A stretch of 8,521 bases of DNA from an uncultured Rhodobacter sp. GTDB lineage: Bacteria > Pseudomonadota > Alphaproteobacteria > Rhodobacterales > Rhodobacteraceae. The stretch is taken from NCBI GenBank assembly GCA_937901435.1, contig CALGTJ010000263.1, forward strand, positions 1 through 8,521, given 5' to 3'. The notes under the pieces were generated by a model. That model was not told where the DNA came from. It saw only the letters and a list, made by a program, of their open reading frames with translations, and did not search any database. Made by a program: the position numbers and the translations under genes. Shown piece by piece: positions 1 through 5,885 of this stretch; the first letter of the stretch is position 1; every line of letters begins with the position of its first letter.

Positions 1-1
1 T

Positions 2-553
2 CACCCGGAGATTACGCCGCCTTCAAATTTCCACCACCTTCGCGACACGACCGTTGCCGCCCCCGGCAGTGAGAGCGTGACTGCGTTATATCCAGCCGGA
101 AAAGTTCCTGTTTTGTTAGTTGGCGACGCGGTGCTGACCGATTCGACGGCGATCCTTACCTATCTGGCGGACAAGCATGGCGCGCTGACCTTTCCGGCTG
201 GCACGATCAAGCGGGCCAGACAGGACGGGCATACGCATTTCATTCTGGACGAAATGGACGCGCTTTTGTGGACTGCTGCGCGCCATACGTTCATCTTGCC
301 AGAGGAAAAACGCGTCGAGGCCGTCAAGGACTCGTTGAAATGGGAATACGGGCGCAGCCTTGAACGGCTTGAAGCCCGGCTGGGCGACGGGCCATTTCTG
401 ATGGGAGAGACCGTCACCGTGCCCGACCTTATCGCCGCCCACTGCATCGGTTGGGCTGCCAGTGCCAAATTCCCCGCTCCAAGCGCGAAACTGCAAGCCT
501 ATGCGAACGATATGCGGGCAAGACCGGCATTCAAGAAAGCCGCAGACCTTTAG
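2..553 (+). CDS. Glutathione S-transferase family protein, 5' partial
   Basis: This is the C-terminal part of a cytosolic GST-like protein; the reading frame is open to the window edge, so the start lies outside. From position 77 it shows the end of the thioredoxin-like domain: the cis-proline segment PAGKVPVL, then TDSTAILTYLADKHG, which corresponds to the glutathione-binding Ser/Thr and helix 3. An all-helical C-terminal domain follows, with GDGPFLMGETVTVPDLIAAH, the usual GST N-capping/Asp motif. Codon 77 is a GTG that could be misread as a start, but a protein starting there would lack the first beta-alpha-beta unit and the catalytic residue, so it is unlikely to be the true start. The residues encoded at 2-76 do not clearly resemble a GST N-terminus, and the window edge prevents judging whether it is divergent or damaged. 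Substrate unknown. The gene is convergent with ubiK. Confidence 0.8.
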   Translation, partial: HPEITPPSNFHHLRDTTVAAPGSESVTALYPAGKVPVLLVGDAVLTDSTAILTYLADKHGALTFPAGTIKRARQDGHTHFILDEMDALLWTAARHTFILPEEKRVEAVKDSLKWEYGRSLERLEARLGDGPFLMGETVTVPDLIAAHCIGWAASAKFPAPSAKLQAYANDMRARPAFKKAADL

Positions 554-588
554 ACGACACCAACCTCTCGACGACACACCAAACAGCT

Positions 589-619
589 GCCGTCCAACAA
601 ACACGGGTTACCGGACGGC
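589..619. terminator. Candidate bidirectional terminator hairpin between the GST gene and ubiK
   Basis: Perfect 7-bp arms, GCCGTCC (589-595) and GGACGGC (613-619), enclose a 17-nt loop in the short gap between two convergent genes. There is no T-tract, so this is only a structural candidate. A second, AT-rich 7-bp hairpin (AATTTTC 637-643, GAAAATT 647-653) lies just past the ubiK stop and could serve the minus-strand transcript. Confidence 0.35.
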
Positions 620-662
620 CGCGCAGGACCTATCCAAATTTTCGTCGAAAATTCGAAGCTGC

Positions 663-908
663 TTAGCTTTTGGAATTTTCCAGCGCGTCCAGCCGTGCCT
701 TCAGGGATTCGTTTTCTTCGCGGGCCTTCTGCGCCATGGCACGCACCGCATCAAATTCCTCGCGCGTGACAAAGTCGCGATCTGCCATCCAGCGGTCGAT
801 CCAGCCTTTCATGGCCGTTTCCGCCTCGTCCTTGGCGCCCTGAGCCACGCCCATCGCATTGGTCATCAACTGGCCAATATCGTCAAAGATCTTGTTCCGG
901 GTCTGCAT
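663..908 (-). CDS. ubiK: UbiK/BMFP family ubiquinone biosynthesis accessory factor
   Basis: An 81-residue protein of the UbiK (YqiC, formerly BMFP) family. In enterobacteria UbiK is a trimeric coiled-coil protein that binds membranes and assists the UbiJ-containing ubiquinone hydroxylation complex. What is seen: an amphipathic N-terminal helix ([15 protein letters not shown]), a short middle part, then [20 protein letters not shown] and a heptad-like coiled coil ([14 protein letters not shown]) up to the C-terminus, in the expected order and at the usual length of about 80-100 residues. The start at 908 is chosen over a longer in-frame extension because AAGGAG (minus strand, at 915-920) sits 6 nt upstream and the protein then begins with the family-like helix. 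It is divergent from lgt. The family call is strong; a role in ubiquinone synthesis in this organism is inferred. Confidence 0.85.
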   Translation of the reverse strand: MQTRNKIFDDIGQLMTNAMGVAQGAKDEAETAMKGWIDRWMADRDFVTREEFDAVRAMAQKAREENESLKARLDALENSKS

Positions 909-934
909 CGCGGTCTCCTTTGCAACTCGACCTT

Positions 935-963
935 TATATGGGGCGGGGATCCTGTAGGCACAA
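935..963 (-). promoter_or_regulatory. Candidate sigma-70 promoter of ubiK
   Basis: Read on the minus strand, TTGTGC (958-963) and CATATA (935-940) are separated by 17 bp and would start transcription near 928, shortly upstream of the ubiK ribosome binding site. The match is moderate and the call rests on spacing and position in the 92-bp divergent gap. Confidence 0.35.
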
Positions 964-1000
964 GGTTGACTTCGCCGCACCCGCGTGGACAAGGAAGGTT

Positions 1001-1882
1001 ATGCAAGCCGCGATCCCCTTTCCCAATATCTCGCCAGAGATCTTTTCGATCGAACTGGGCAATTTTGCCTTTGCCCTGCGCTGGTACGCGCTGGCCTATA
1101 TCGCCGGGATCCTGATCGGCTGGCGACTGGCCGTGCGCGTCGTGCGAAATGCGGAGCTTTGGCGGGATGGCTCGCCGATGAAACCCGAGCAGATCGAAGA
1201 TCTTCTGACTTGGATCATCCTCGGAATCGTGATCGGTGGCCGCCTCGGATTCGTACTGTTTTATCAGCCCGGATATTACCTTAGCCATCCGTTGCAGATC
1301 CCGATGATCTGGCAGGGGGGCATGGCCTTTCACGGGGGGTTCCTTGGGGTTGCGGTCGCCGTCTATTGGTTTGCGCGTCGCCATGGCATCGTTTTGGGAA
1401 GTCTCGCCGATATTCTTGCGCTTGCCACACCTGCCGGTCTTTTCCTTGGGCGGGTCGCGAATTTCATCAACGCCGAACTTTGGGGCCGCCCGACAGAGGC
1501 CCCTTGGGGTGTGATTTTTCCCGGTGTCGCCGCGCAGGACTGCGCCGATGTGATCGGGGCCTGCGCGCGTCATCCATCGCAGCTCTACGAGGCAATCCTT
1601 GAGGGGCTGATCCTTGGCACTGTCCTGTTGATCCTCGCCTTCCGGCGCGGTTGGCTAAAGATGCCGTGGCAGATCACCGGGCTGTTTCTCGCAGGCTATG
1701 GGGCCTCGCGCTTTTTTGTCGAATTCTTCCGTCAGGCAGATCCGCAATTCATCACCCGTGACAATCCAATGGGGTACATCCTGCAACTTGGTGACTACGG
1801 CCTGTCCATGGGCCAGCTGCTGTCGCTGCCGATGCTGGTTGTCGGTCTGACCCTCATACTTTGGGCGCGCAGGCGGGCATGA
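1001..1882 (+). CDS. lgt: Phosphatidylglycerol--prolipoprotein diacylglyceryl transferase Lgt
   Basis: A 293-residue integral inner-membrane enzyme that transfers diacylglyceryl from phosphatidylglycerol to the lipobox cysteine of prolipoproteins, the first step of lipoprotein maturation. Several hydrophobic segments span the protein. Family landmarks are present: [10 protein letters not shown] (27-36), AFHGGFLG with His111 (equivalent of E. coli His103), the signature [16 protein letters not shown] (150-165) with Arg151, Asn154 and Glu159, HPSQLYEA (191-198), and [14 protein letters not shown] (232-245) with the C-terminal essential arginine. The start at ATG 1001 follows AAGGAAGG (991-998); a longer open frame from 920 is rejected because it would run through the promoter gap and ribosome binding site. 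Its stop overlaps the next gene's start (ATGA at 1879-1882), so it heads a coupled three-gene operon. Confidence 0.96.
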   Translation: MQAAIPFPNISPEIFSIELGNFAFALRWYALAYIAGILIGWRLAVRVVRNAELWRDGSPMKPEQIEDLLTWIILGIVIGGRLGFVLFYQPGYYLSHPLQIPMIWQGGMAFHGGFLGVAVAVYWFARRHGIVLGSLADILALATPAGLFLGRVANFINAELWGRPTEAPWGVIFPGVAAQDCADVIGACARHPSQLYEAILEGLILGTVLLILAFRRGWLKMPWQITGLFLAGYGASRFFVEFFRQADPQFITRDNPMGYILQLGDYGLSMGQLLSLPMLVVGLTLILWARRRA

Positions 1883-2943
1883 CGGGGCTGGCAAATGTTC
1901 TAGCACGCCGAATCGAGGCAACTGGACCAATTACTATTGCCGACTATGTGACCGATTGCCTGCTGCACCCCGAGCATGGCTATTACACGACCCGCGCGCC
2001 CTTTGGCGCAGCGGGAGATTTCATCACGGCCCCCGAAATCAGCCAGATGTTTGGCGAGGTGATCGGCCTGTGCCTTGCGCAAGCCTGGCTGGATCAGGGC
2101 GCGCCCTCGCGGTTCACCCTGGCAGAGCTTGGCCCCGGTCGCGGCACCCTGATGGCTGACCTGTTGCGCGCCACCAAGGCCGTGCCGGGGTTTCACCAAG
2201 CCGCCCGCATTCATCTGGTCGAGGCATCGCCCGCCCTGCGCGATGTACAAAAGGACAGGCTTGGCGGGTCAGAGGTGACGTGGCATGACACCACCGCCGA
2301 TCTGCCCGACGCGCCCCTGTTCCTTTTAGCCAATGAATTCTTTGACGCCTTACCGATCCGCCAGTTTGTCCGTGACGACGCGGGATGGCGCGAGCGGCAG
2401 GTTGGGCTGCAAGACGGCAGGCTTTGCTTTGGCCTGACTGCCGCCGCACCGCTGCGCATGCTGGCCCATCGCCTTGAGGATACAAAACCCGGCGATCTGA
2501 TCGAACATTGCGCCCAGAGCGCACCGATCATCAACGAACTCTCTCGCCGGATTGCCACCCATGGCGGGGTCGCCCTGATTCTCGATTATGGCGATTGGCG
2601 CTCTCTTGGGGATACGTTGCAGGCCGTCGCGCAGCATCAAACAACCGATCCACTGGACGCGCCCGGCATGGCCGATCTGACGGCCCATGTGGATTTCGAG
2701 GCTCTGGCCACAGCCGCAACAGAGGTCTCTTATAGTCGCCTGACCACGCAAGGCGTCTTTCTGGAACGCCTCGGCATCACCCAAAGGGCGCAGGTGCTGG
2801 CAACAAAACTTGGCGGATCGGCGCGCGCGGCCCATATCGCTGCACATCGCCGCTTGACCCACCCCGAGGAAATGGGAAGCTTGTTCAAAGTGCTGGGCCT
2901 GTCCCCTAACGACGCGCCCCCCCCACCCGGACTAGAAGATTGA
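1879..2943 (+). CDS. NDUFAF7/MidA family class I SAM-dependent methyltransferase
   Basis: A 354-residue methyltransferase of the DUF185 / Methyltransf_28 family. The mitochondrial member, NDUFAF7, dimethylates an arginine of the complex I subunit NDUFS2; the bacterial role is not well established, but alphaproteobacterial complex I is the obvious candidate target. Family blocks seen in order: [20 protein letters not shown] (17-36), [15 protein letters not shown] (46-60), the SAM-binding glycine loop ELGPGRGT (83-90), [12 protein letters not shown] (152-163), ALILDYG (232-238), the AHVDF segment (269-273), and the C-terminal [12 protein letters not shown] (331-342). The ATG at 1879 overlaps the lgt TGA by 4 nt and begins a family-like N-terminus; an earlier in-frame codon at 1861 lies inside lgt. 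The stop overlaps the pgeF start. Function is inferred from family only. Confidence 0.92.
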   Translation: MTGLANVLARRIEATGPITIADYVTDCLLHPEHGYYTTRAPFGAAGDFITAPEISQMFGEVIGLCLAQAWLDQGAPSRFTLAELGPGRGTLMADLLRATKAVPGFHQAARIHLVEASPALRDVQKDRLGGSEVTWHDTTADLPDAPLFLLANEFFDALPIRQFVRDDAGWRERQVGLQDGRLCFGLTAAAPLRMLAHRLEDTKPGDLIEHCAQSAPIINELSRRIATHGGVALILDYGDWRSLGDTLQAVAQHQTTDPLDAPGMADLTAHVDFEALATAATEVSYSRLTTQGVFLERLGITQRAQVLATKLGGSARAAHIAAHRRLTHPEEMGSLFKVLGLSPNDAPPPPGLED

Positions 2944-3698
2944 CCCTGGAAATCATCACCGCCGACGCCCTGACCCCCTTGCGACACGGGTTTTTTACCC
3001 GGCGTGGCGGCGCATCTTCTGGCGTTTTCAAGGGGTTGAACTGTGGACTGGGGTCGTCGGATCAAAAAGAAGTCGTGCTGATCAACCGCAGGCGGGTCGC
3101 TGATGCGATGAATGTTGCGCCTGACGCACTGCGGTCTCTGTATCAGGTGCATTCTGCTGATGTGATCACGGTGGATCACCTGCCCCATGATCCCCACCAC
3201 AAGGCAGACGCGCTGGTAACGGCAACGCCCGGTCTTGCGCTGGCCGTGCTGACCGCCGATTGCCAGCCTGTGCTATTTGCTGACCCAGAGGCAGGCGTTA
3301 TCGGCGCGGCCCATGCCGGATGGAAAGGCGCGTTTGGTGGTGTGATAGAGGCGACCGTCACCGCGATGGTCGCCCTTGGCGCGCAAACCAGCCGGATTCG
3401 CGCCGTCATCGGCCCCTCGATCAGTCAGCGCGCCTATGAAGTCGGCCCAGAGATGTTCGAGACGTTTTATGACGCCGATCCCTATAACGCGCGTTTCTTT
3501 GTGAATGGTGATGATGATCGCTATCACTTTGATCTGCCTGCCTTTGGACTGCACAGGCTGCGCGCGGCGGGTGTCGGACATGCGGAATGGACGCGACATT
3601 GCACCTATTCGGACCCGGACCGCTTTTTTTCCTATCGGAGAACAGTTCATCAAAAAGAGGCGGACTACGGCCGACTGATGTCTGCGATTCGTCTGTGA
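2940..3698 (+). CDS. pgeF: Peptidoglycan editing factor PgeF (YfiH/LACC1 family), TTG start
   Basis: A 252-residue copper/zinc-type 'polyphenol oxidase' (YfiH, DUF152) family protein. Members have been described as laccase-like, as purine nucleoside phosphorylase/adenosine deaminase enzymes, and in E. coli as PgeF, which keeps wrong amino acids out of peptidoglycan stems. What is seen: LRHGFFTRRGGASSG near the N-terminus, YQVHSADV with His71, LTADCQPVLF with Cys108, GAAHAGWKG with His125 (the His-Cys-His metal triad), and a C-terminal CTYSD...FFSYRR. The start is a TTG at 2940 that overlaps the preceding TGA as TTGA; no in-frame ATG occurs until after the conserved N-terminal block, so TTG is the only start that preserves the fold. 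Translation is probably coupled to the upstream methyltransferase gene. Confidence 0.93.
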   Translation: MTLEIITADALTPLRHGFFTRRGGASSGVFKGLNCGLGSSDQKEVVLINRRRVADAMNVAPDALRSLYQVHSADVITVDHLPHDPHHKADALVTATPGLALAVLTADCQPVLFADPEAGVIGAAHAGWKGAFGGVIEATVTAMVALGAQTSRIRAVIGPSISQRAYEVGPEMFETFYDADPYNARFFVNGDDDRYHFDLPAFGLHRLRAAGVGHAEWTRHCTYSDPDRFFSYRRTVHQKEADYGRLMSAIRL

Positions 3699-3713
3699 CA
3701 CAGCCCATGATTT

Positions 3714-3727
3714 GGTGTTTCGACACC
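3714..3727 (+). terminator. Candidate pgeF terminator hairpin with TTCG tetraloop
   Basis: GGTGT and ACACC form a perfect 5-bp stem closed by the very stable TTCG tetraloop, 15 nt after the pgeF stop. No T-tract follows, so it may be a processing end or may work together with the larger hairpin at 3746-3781. Confidence 0.4.
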
Positions 3728-3745
3728 TGAACCGCGCTCAATTCA

Positions 3746-3781
3746 GGCAGGAAAGAGGCAAGCGCGTGCCTCATTCCTGCC
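3746..3781. other. Long near-perfect intergenic hairpin (14 bp, one A/A mismatch)
   Basis: Arms GGCAGGAA (3746-3753) and TTCCTGCC (3774-3781) pair perfectly. After one A/A mismatch, GAGGCA (3755-3760) and TGCCTC (3767-3772) continue the stem around a 6-nt loop, AGCGCG. It is among the most stable structures in the window and lies outside any gene. It may be a terminator lacking a U-tract or part of a structured RNA. Confidence 0.5.
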
Positions 3782-3823
3782 GCATCTCCCTTCTTGCGGC
3801 GCAGCACCAGCTCCCCTCAACGA

Positions 3824-3863
3824 CGCAGGGTCACAAGAAAATCGAACATTTCTTGGCCCTGCG
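3824..3863. other. Second long intergenic hairpin with asymmetric internal loop
   Basis: CGCAGGG (3824-3830) pairs with CCCTGCG (3857-3863), and CAAGAAA (3834-3840) pairs with TTTCTTG (3849-3855). The internal loop is TCA on the 5' side and a single G on the 3' side; the terminal loop is 8 nt. Fourteen paired positions in non-coding DNA suggest a structured RNA element. Confidence 0.5.
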
Positions 3864-4042
3864 CTTGTTTCCGGTTTAAGGCGAAATCGCCAAAATCGGT
3901 GGGGTTGTTCACTGAAATAATGAGCCCTTCGGACATCCTGCCGCCCCAATGCCGCGCGACAGTGTTCAAGATCACAGACGATCACAGAAAGACAGAAAAC
4001 GCCGGAGCATCGAGCAAGCCACAAGAGATGGGCATCCGGAAA

Positions 4043-4048
4043 AAGGAG
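4043..4048 (+). promoter_or_regulatory. Strong ribosome binding site of the 49-residue small gene
   Basis: AAGGAG lies 8 nt before ATG 4057. It is the main reason to accept this short ORF and to place its start here rather than at upstream in-frame codons, which lack such a site. Confidence 0.75.
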
Positions 4049-4056
4049 AAAAGACT

Positions 4057-4206
4057 ATGTGGAAAGAACGTCGCTGGATGACATCGGTCCTCAAAGAAGC
4101 CGCCAAATCCAAGATAGAGATGCCATGGGCCAGAGGCGCACGTCGCCAAGAGATGATTGCAAAGCGCGACGGTCAAGATCAGTCCCGCACGTCCAAAGCC
4201 GCATAA
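4057..4206 (+). CDS. Small basic protein with a PWARGARR motif (49 aa)
   Basis: A 49-residue, strongly basic protein with three tryptophans. It has an N-terminal WKERRWMTSVLKEAAK helix-like stretch, the motif MPWARGARR at 22-30, and a hydrophilic tail. No signal peptide or membrane segment is visible. From memory, short proteins with an N-terminal W-S-V/I-L segment and a PW-RG-RR core occur in many roseobacters as uncharacterised proteins; I cannot verify this here. Evidence that it is real: a good AAGGAG ribosome binding site, an ordered motif structure unlike the random frames around it, and a GC-rich hairpin just after the stop. It stands alone between pgeF and a Hint gene. Function unknown; the positive charge would allow nucleic-acid or membrane contact, but this is speculation. 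Confidence 0.7.
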   Translation: MWKERRWMTSVLKEAAKSKIEMPWARGARRQEMIAKRDGQDQSRTSKAA

Positions 4207-4230
4207 TCGCTCGATCCAGTCTCAAATGCG

Positions 4231-4250
4231 CCCGCCGTTCTGCTGGCGGG
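4231..4250 (+). terminator. Candidate terminator hairpin after the small gene
   Basis: CCCGCC (4231-4236) pairs with GGCGGG (4245-4250), extended by one G-T pair, with loop TTCTGC, 25 nt after the stop. There is no T-tract. Confidence 0.4.
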
Positions 4251-4285
4251 GCCAGATTGAGATCTACATAAAAACAGCACAAGCC

Positions 4286-4310
4286 GGAACGAGCGGATTA
4301 TTTTTCCGTA
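4286..4310 (+). promoter_or_regulatory. Possible alternative-sigma (ECF-like) promoter upstream of the Hint gene
   Basis: GGAAC (4286-4290) is followed after 16 bp by CGTA (4307-4310), close to the GGAAC-N16/17-CGTT pattern of alphaproteobacterial EcfG-type promoters. It lies about 80 bp before the Hint gene start. Rhodobacterales often lack the EcfG system, and short motifs arise by chance, so this is weak. Confidence 0.2.
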
Positions 4311-4378
4311 AGGGGCTTGGGTAGAACCCTCATTCATATCTGCGCAAACGGTGGGGGCCGTCGTGGATGTGATCTGCC

Positions 4379-4384
4379 AAAGGA
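4379..4384 (+). promoter_or_regulatory. Ribosome binding site fixing the Hint gene start at 4393
   Basis: AAAGGA lies 8 nt before ATG 4393. The earlier in-frame GTG at 4351 has no comparable site, so the longer protein is not favoured. Confidence 0.6.
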
Positions 4385-4392
4385 CCGTTTAC

Positions 4393-5187
4393 ATGAGCTA
4401 TCCCCACCGCCCCGGCGGGAACGCGATGCCCCATCCTGTTACGCATGTTCAAACAGGACAGTGGACGGCGCGCCGCACCACTTATACCCCAAAACAAACC
4501 GTTCCCGTACGTGTGTTCGAGGCGATGGCTCTGTTGCCAGATGGCGATTTTGCCGAAATCCGCCAACGCGCCCCGGCCCATCCGATTTTCGAAAGCGCCT
4601 TTTGCGCGCTCGCCCGTGGCACCATCATGGCCACCAAGGAAGGCCCCGTGGCCGTCGAGGATCTGCTGCCCGGCATGAAAATCGAGACCCGCGACGCCGG
4701 GTATCAGCCATTGCTGTGGATCGGCACGATGACCCTCGCGTCACAGACGCCACTGGCCCATATGCCCGCCCGACTGTTCCGCGTGCCTGTCGATAGCTTT
4801 GGCCCGTCGCGGCCCATGCCCGATCTGATGCTGGCCCCGCACGCGCGTCTTTTGCATCGCTCGCCAAAACTGCGCAGCGCCTTGCACTATGATTCTGCCC
4901 TGACGCCCATCACCGCCTTTGAAGATGGTCAAACCGTGATCCGCATCGCTCCGGTATCACCGGTGCGGGTCTATCATCTGGCCTTCCGCGATCATCACAT
5001 TCTGCGGGCCAACGGTCTGGAAATCGAAAGCTTTCACCCCGGTCCCGATCTGATCAACCGGATTGGCGGCGACAGCCTGCGCCTGTTCACGTCGTTCTTC
5101 CCGCATATTCAGGCTGCCAGTGATTTTGGCCCGATGGTCGCGCCACATCTGAGCGTCGAAGAATACGAGGCGGTTGTCGCGGCGTGA
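4393..5187 (+). CDS. Hint-domain (Hint_2) protein, intact
   Basis: A 264-residue protein with a Hedgehog/intein-type Hint domain of the bacterial Hint_2 kind. The first 70 residues form a variable N-terminal part ending in HPIFESAF. The domain then opens at Cys71 with CALARGTIMATKEGPVAVED, followed by LLPGMKIETRDAG and PLLWIGTM (107-113), and closes with VYHLAFRDHHILRANG (193-208) and IESFHPG (211-217). Hint folds in inteins and hedgehogs cleave or rearrange a peptide bond at the first Cys; here the Cys is present, but no standard C-terminal His-Asn splicing end is visible, so activity is uncertain. There is no signal peptide, membrane segment or RTX repeat. It is transcribed alone and converges on the lrp gene. 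It shares C-x-x-ARGT and the WIGT segment with the second Hint gene at 7505-8422. Biological role unknown. Confidence 0.82.
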   Translation: MSYPHRPGGNAMPHPVTHVQTGQWTARRTTYTPKQTVPVRVFEAMALLPDGDFAEIRQRAPAHPIFESAFCALARGTIMATKEGPVAVEDLLPGMKIETRDAGYQPLLWIGTMTLASQTPLAHMPARLFRVPVDSFGPSRPMPDLMLAPHARLLHRSPKLRSALHYDSALTPITAFEDGQTVIRIAPVSPVRVYHLAFRDHHILRANGLEIESFHPGPDLINRIGGDSLRLFTSFFPHIQAASDFGPMVAPHLSVEEYEAVVAA

Positions 5188-5195
5188 ACCATCAC

Positions 5196-5229
5196 AGGCG
5201 CGTCTAGGCCTCTTCGGCCAGACGCGCCT
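5196..5229. terminator. Bidirectional terminator-like hairpin overlapping the end of the lrp gene
   Basis: AGGCGCGTCT (5196-5205) and AGACGCGCCT (5220-5229) form a perfect 10-bp stem. After a one-base bulge, GGCC/GGCC adds four pairs around the loop TCTTC. It sits between convergent genes and includes the Lrp stop codon (5204-5206) and last codons. It lacks a T-tract, but the stem is very stable and the position is right for ending both transcripts. Confidence 0.6.
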
Positions 5230-5704
5230 CCAGCACCTCGAACGGGACACCCGGATCATCTTTGGCACCACGAATGACCAGCGACGTCTTTACGCTGGCC
5301 ACATTCTCTGCCGCCGTCAGTTGTTCTGTCAGAAAGTTTTGAAAGGTCGACAGGTCGGGGGCGACACATTTCAGGATGAAATCCACCTCACCGTTCAGCA
5401 TGTGACACTCGCGTACCAGTGGCCACGCCCGACAACGCCGCTCGAATGCGCTCAGGTCGACCTCTGCCTGACTGACCAGACCGACCATGGCAAAGACCTG
5501 CACCTCGAACCCTAGACTGCGCGCGTTGACGTCGGCGTGATAGCCATGAATATACCCGCTTTCCTCTAGCGTACGCACACGGCGCAGGCAGGGCGGCGCG
5601 GAAATCCCGACGCGTTTGGCCAGTTCTACGTTGGTCATCCGCCCGTCCGCCTGCAATTCGGCCAGAATCTGGCGGTCGATTGGGTCAAGCTTGGCTCCGG
5701 GCAT
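5204..5704 (-). CDS. Lrp/AsnC family transcriptional regulator
   Basis: A 166-residue feast/famine regulator. It has an N-terminal winged helix-turn-helix at about 6-55 (LDPIDRQILAELQADGRMTNVELAKRVGIS... in outline, followed by RRVRTLEESGYIHGY) and a C-terminal RAM/AsnC ligand-binding domain at about 68-145, with the conserved GEVDFILKC block at 105-113. Such proteins form dimers to octamers and usually respond to amino acids. The start at 5704 is chosen because AAGGAA (minus strand, 5711-5716) lies 6 nt upstream and the HTH begins right after; a longer frame to 5785 would cross the promoter region. It is divergent from trxB across 181 bp containing a perfect inverted repeat, suggesting self-regulation and possibly trxB control. 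The ligand cannot be read from sequence. Confidence 0.93.
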   Translation of the reverse strand: MPGAKLDPIDRQILAELQADGRMTNVELAKRVGISAPPCLRRVRTLEESGYIHGYHADVNARSLGFEVQVFAMVGLVSQAEVDLSAFERRCRAWPLVRECHMLNGEVDFILKCVAPDLSTFQNFLTEQLTAAENVASVKTSLVIRGAKDDPGVPFEVLEARLAEEA

Positions 5705-5729
5705 GTGGTCTTCCTTGTGAATTTTGCGA

Positions 5730-5758
5730 ACCTTACTTCGCGCACCCCCAAAGCGCAA
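5730..5758 (-). promoter_or_regulatory. Candidate lrp-gene promoter
   Basis: On the minus strand TTGCGC (5753-5758) and TAAGGT (5730-5735) are 17 bp apart, predicting a start near 5723 and a leader of about 19 nt. The left arm of the inverted repeat falls inside the spacer, which fits autorepression. The elements are only moderate matches. Confidence 0.35.
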
Positions 5759-5777
5759 TAATCTTTCAAGGGTGCGC
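5740..5777. promoter_or_regulatory. Candidate Lrp-type operator: perfect inverted repeat
   Basis: GCGCACCC (5740-5747) and GGGTGCGC (5770-5777) are perfect inverted copies, with centres 30 bp apart, about three helical turns. They lie upstream of both the lrp gene and trxB. The spacing suits a dimeric or higher-order DNA-binding protein on one face of the helix. Binding by the adjacent Lrp is inference. Confidence 0.45.
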
Positions 5778-5825
5778 AACTTCATGATTCAGCCGATCAA
5801 GATCATTTGAACCGGGCGTCGGCCC

Positions 5826-5854
5826 TTTCGGATCGTGCATTGCAGGTCTATATC
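5826..5854 (+). promoter_or_regulatory. Weak candidate trxB promoter
   Basis: TTTCGG (5826-5831) and TATATC (5849-5854) are 17 bp apart and would give a leader of about 25 nt before ATG 5886. The -35 element is poor. Confidence 0.25.
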
Positions 5855-5885
5855 CCTCTGACGCGCGCATAAAAGGGGATTCACC

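Larger units (their letters stand above)
3699..4056. other. 358-bp intergenic region rich in hairpins, no convincing gene
   Basis: Frames open on either strand here encode compositionally odd, Arg/Cys/Ser-rich strings with no recognisable motif and no ribosome binding site, so I regard the stretch as non-coding. It holds at least three stable RNA hairpins (listed separately), a small GGCG-AAAT-CGCC hairpin at 3880-3891, and a tandem 9-bp direct repeat near 3970-3988. It could contain the pgeF terminator, a long leader of the downstream small gene, and/or a small RNA; the sequence does not decide between them. Confidence 0.5.

Noticed and set aside
1448..1498. Lgt signature reads [11 protein letters not shown] instead of GR-x-GNF-x-NGE
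   Set aside because: The Gly-to-Ala changes leave the key Arg, Asn and Glu in place, and similar variants are, as far as I recall, common in alphaproteobacteria; not a sign of loss of function.
3743..4024. A 93-codon minus-strand frame over the same intergenic region
   Set aside because: No ribosome binding site, no domain signal and unusual composition; it looks like a chance frame in non-coding DNA.
3794..4081. A 95-codon open frame between pgeF and the small gene
   Set aside because: It starts at TTG without a ribosome binding site, its composition is Arg/Ser/Lys/Cys-rich without motifs, and it overlaps two hairpins and the better-supported small gene in another frame.
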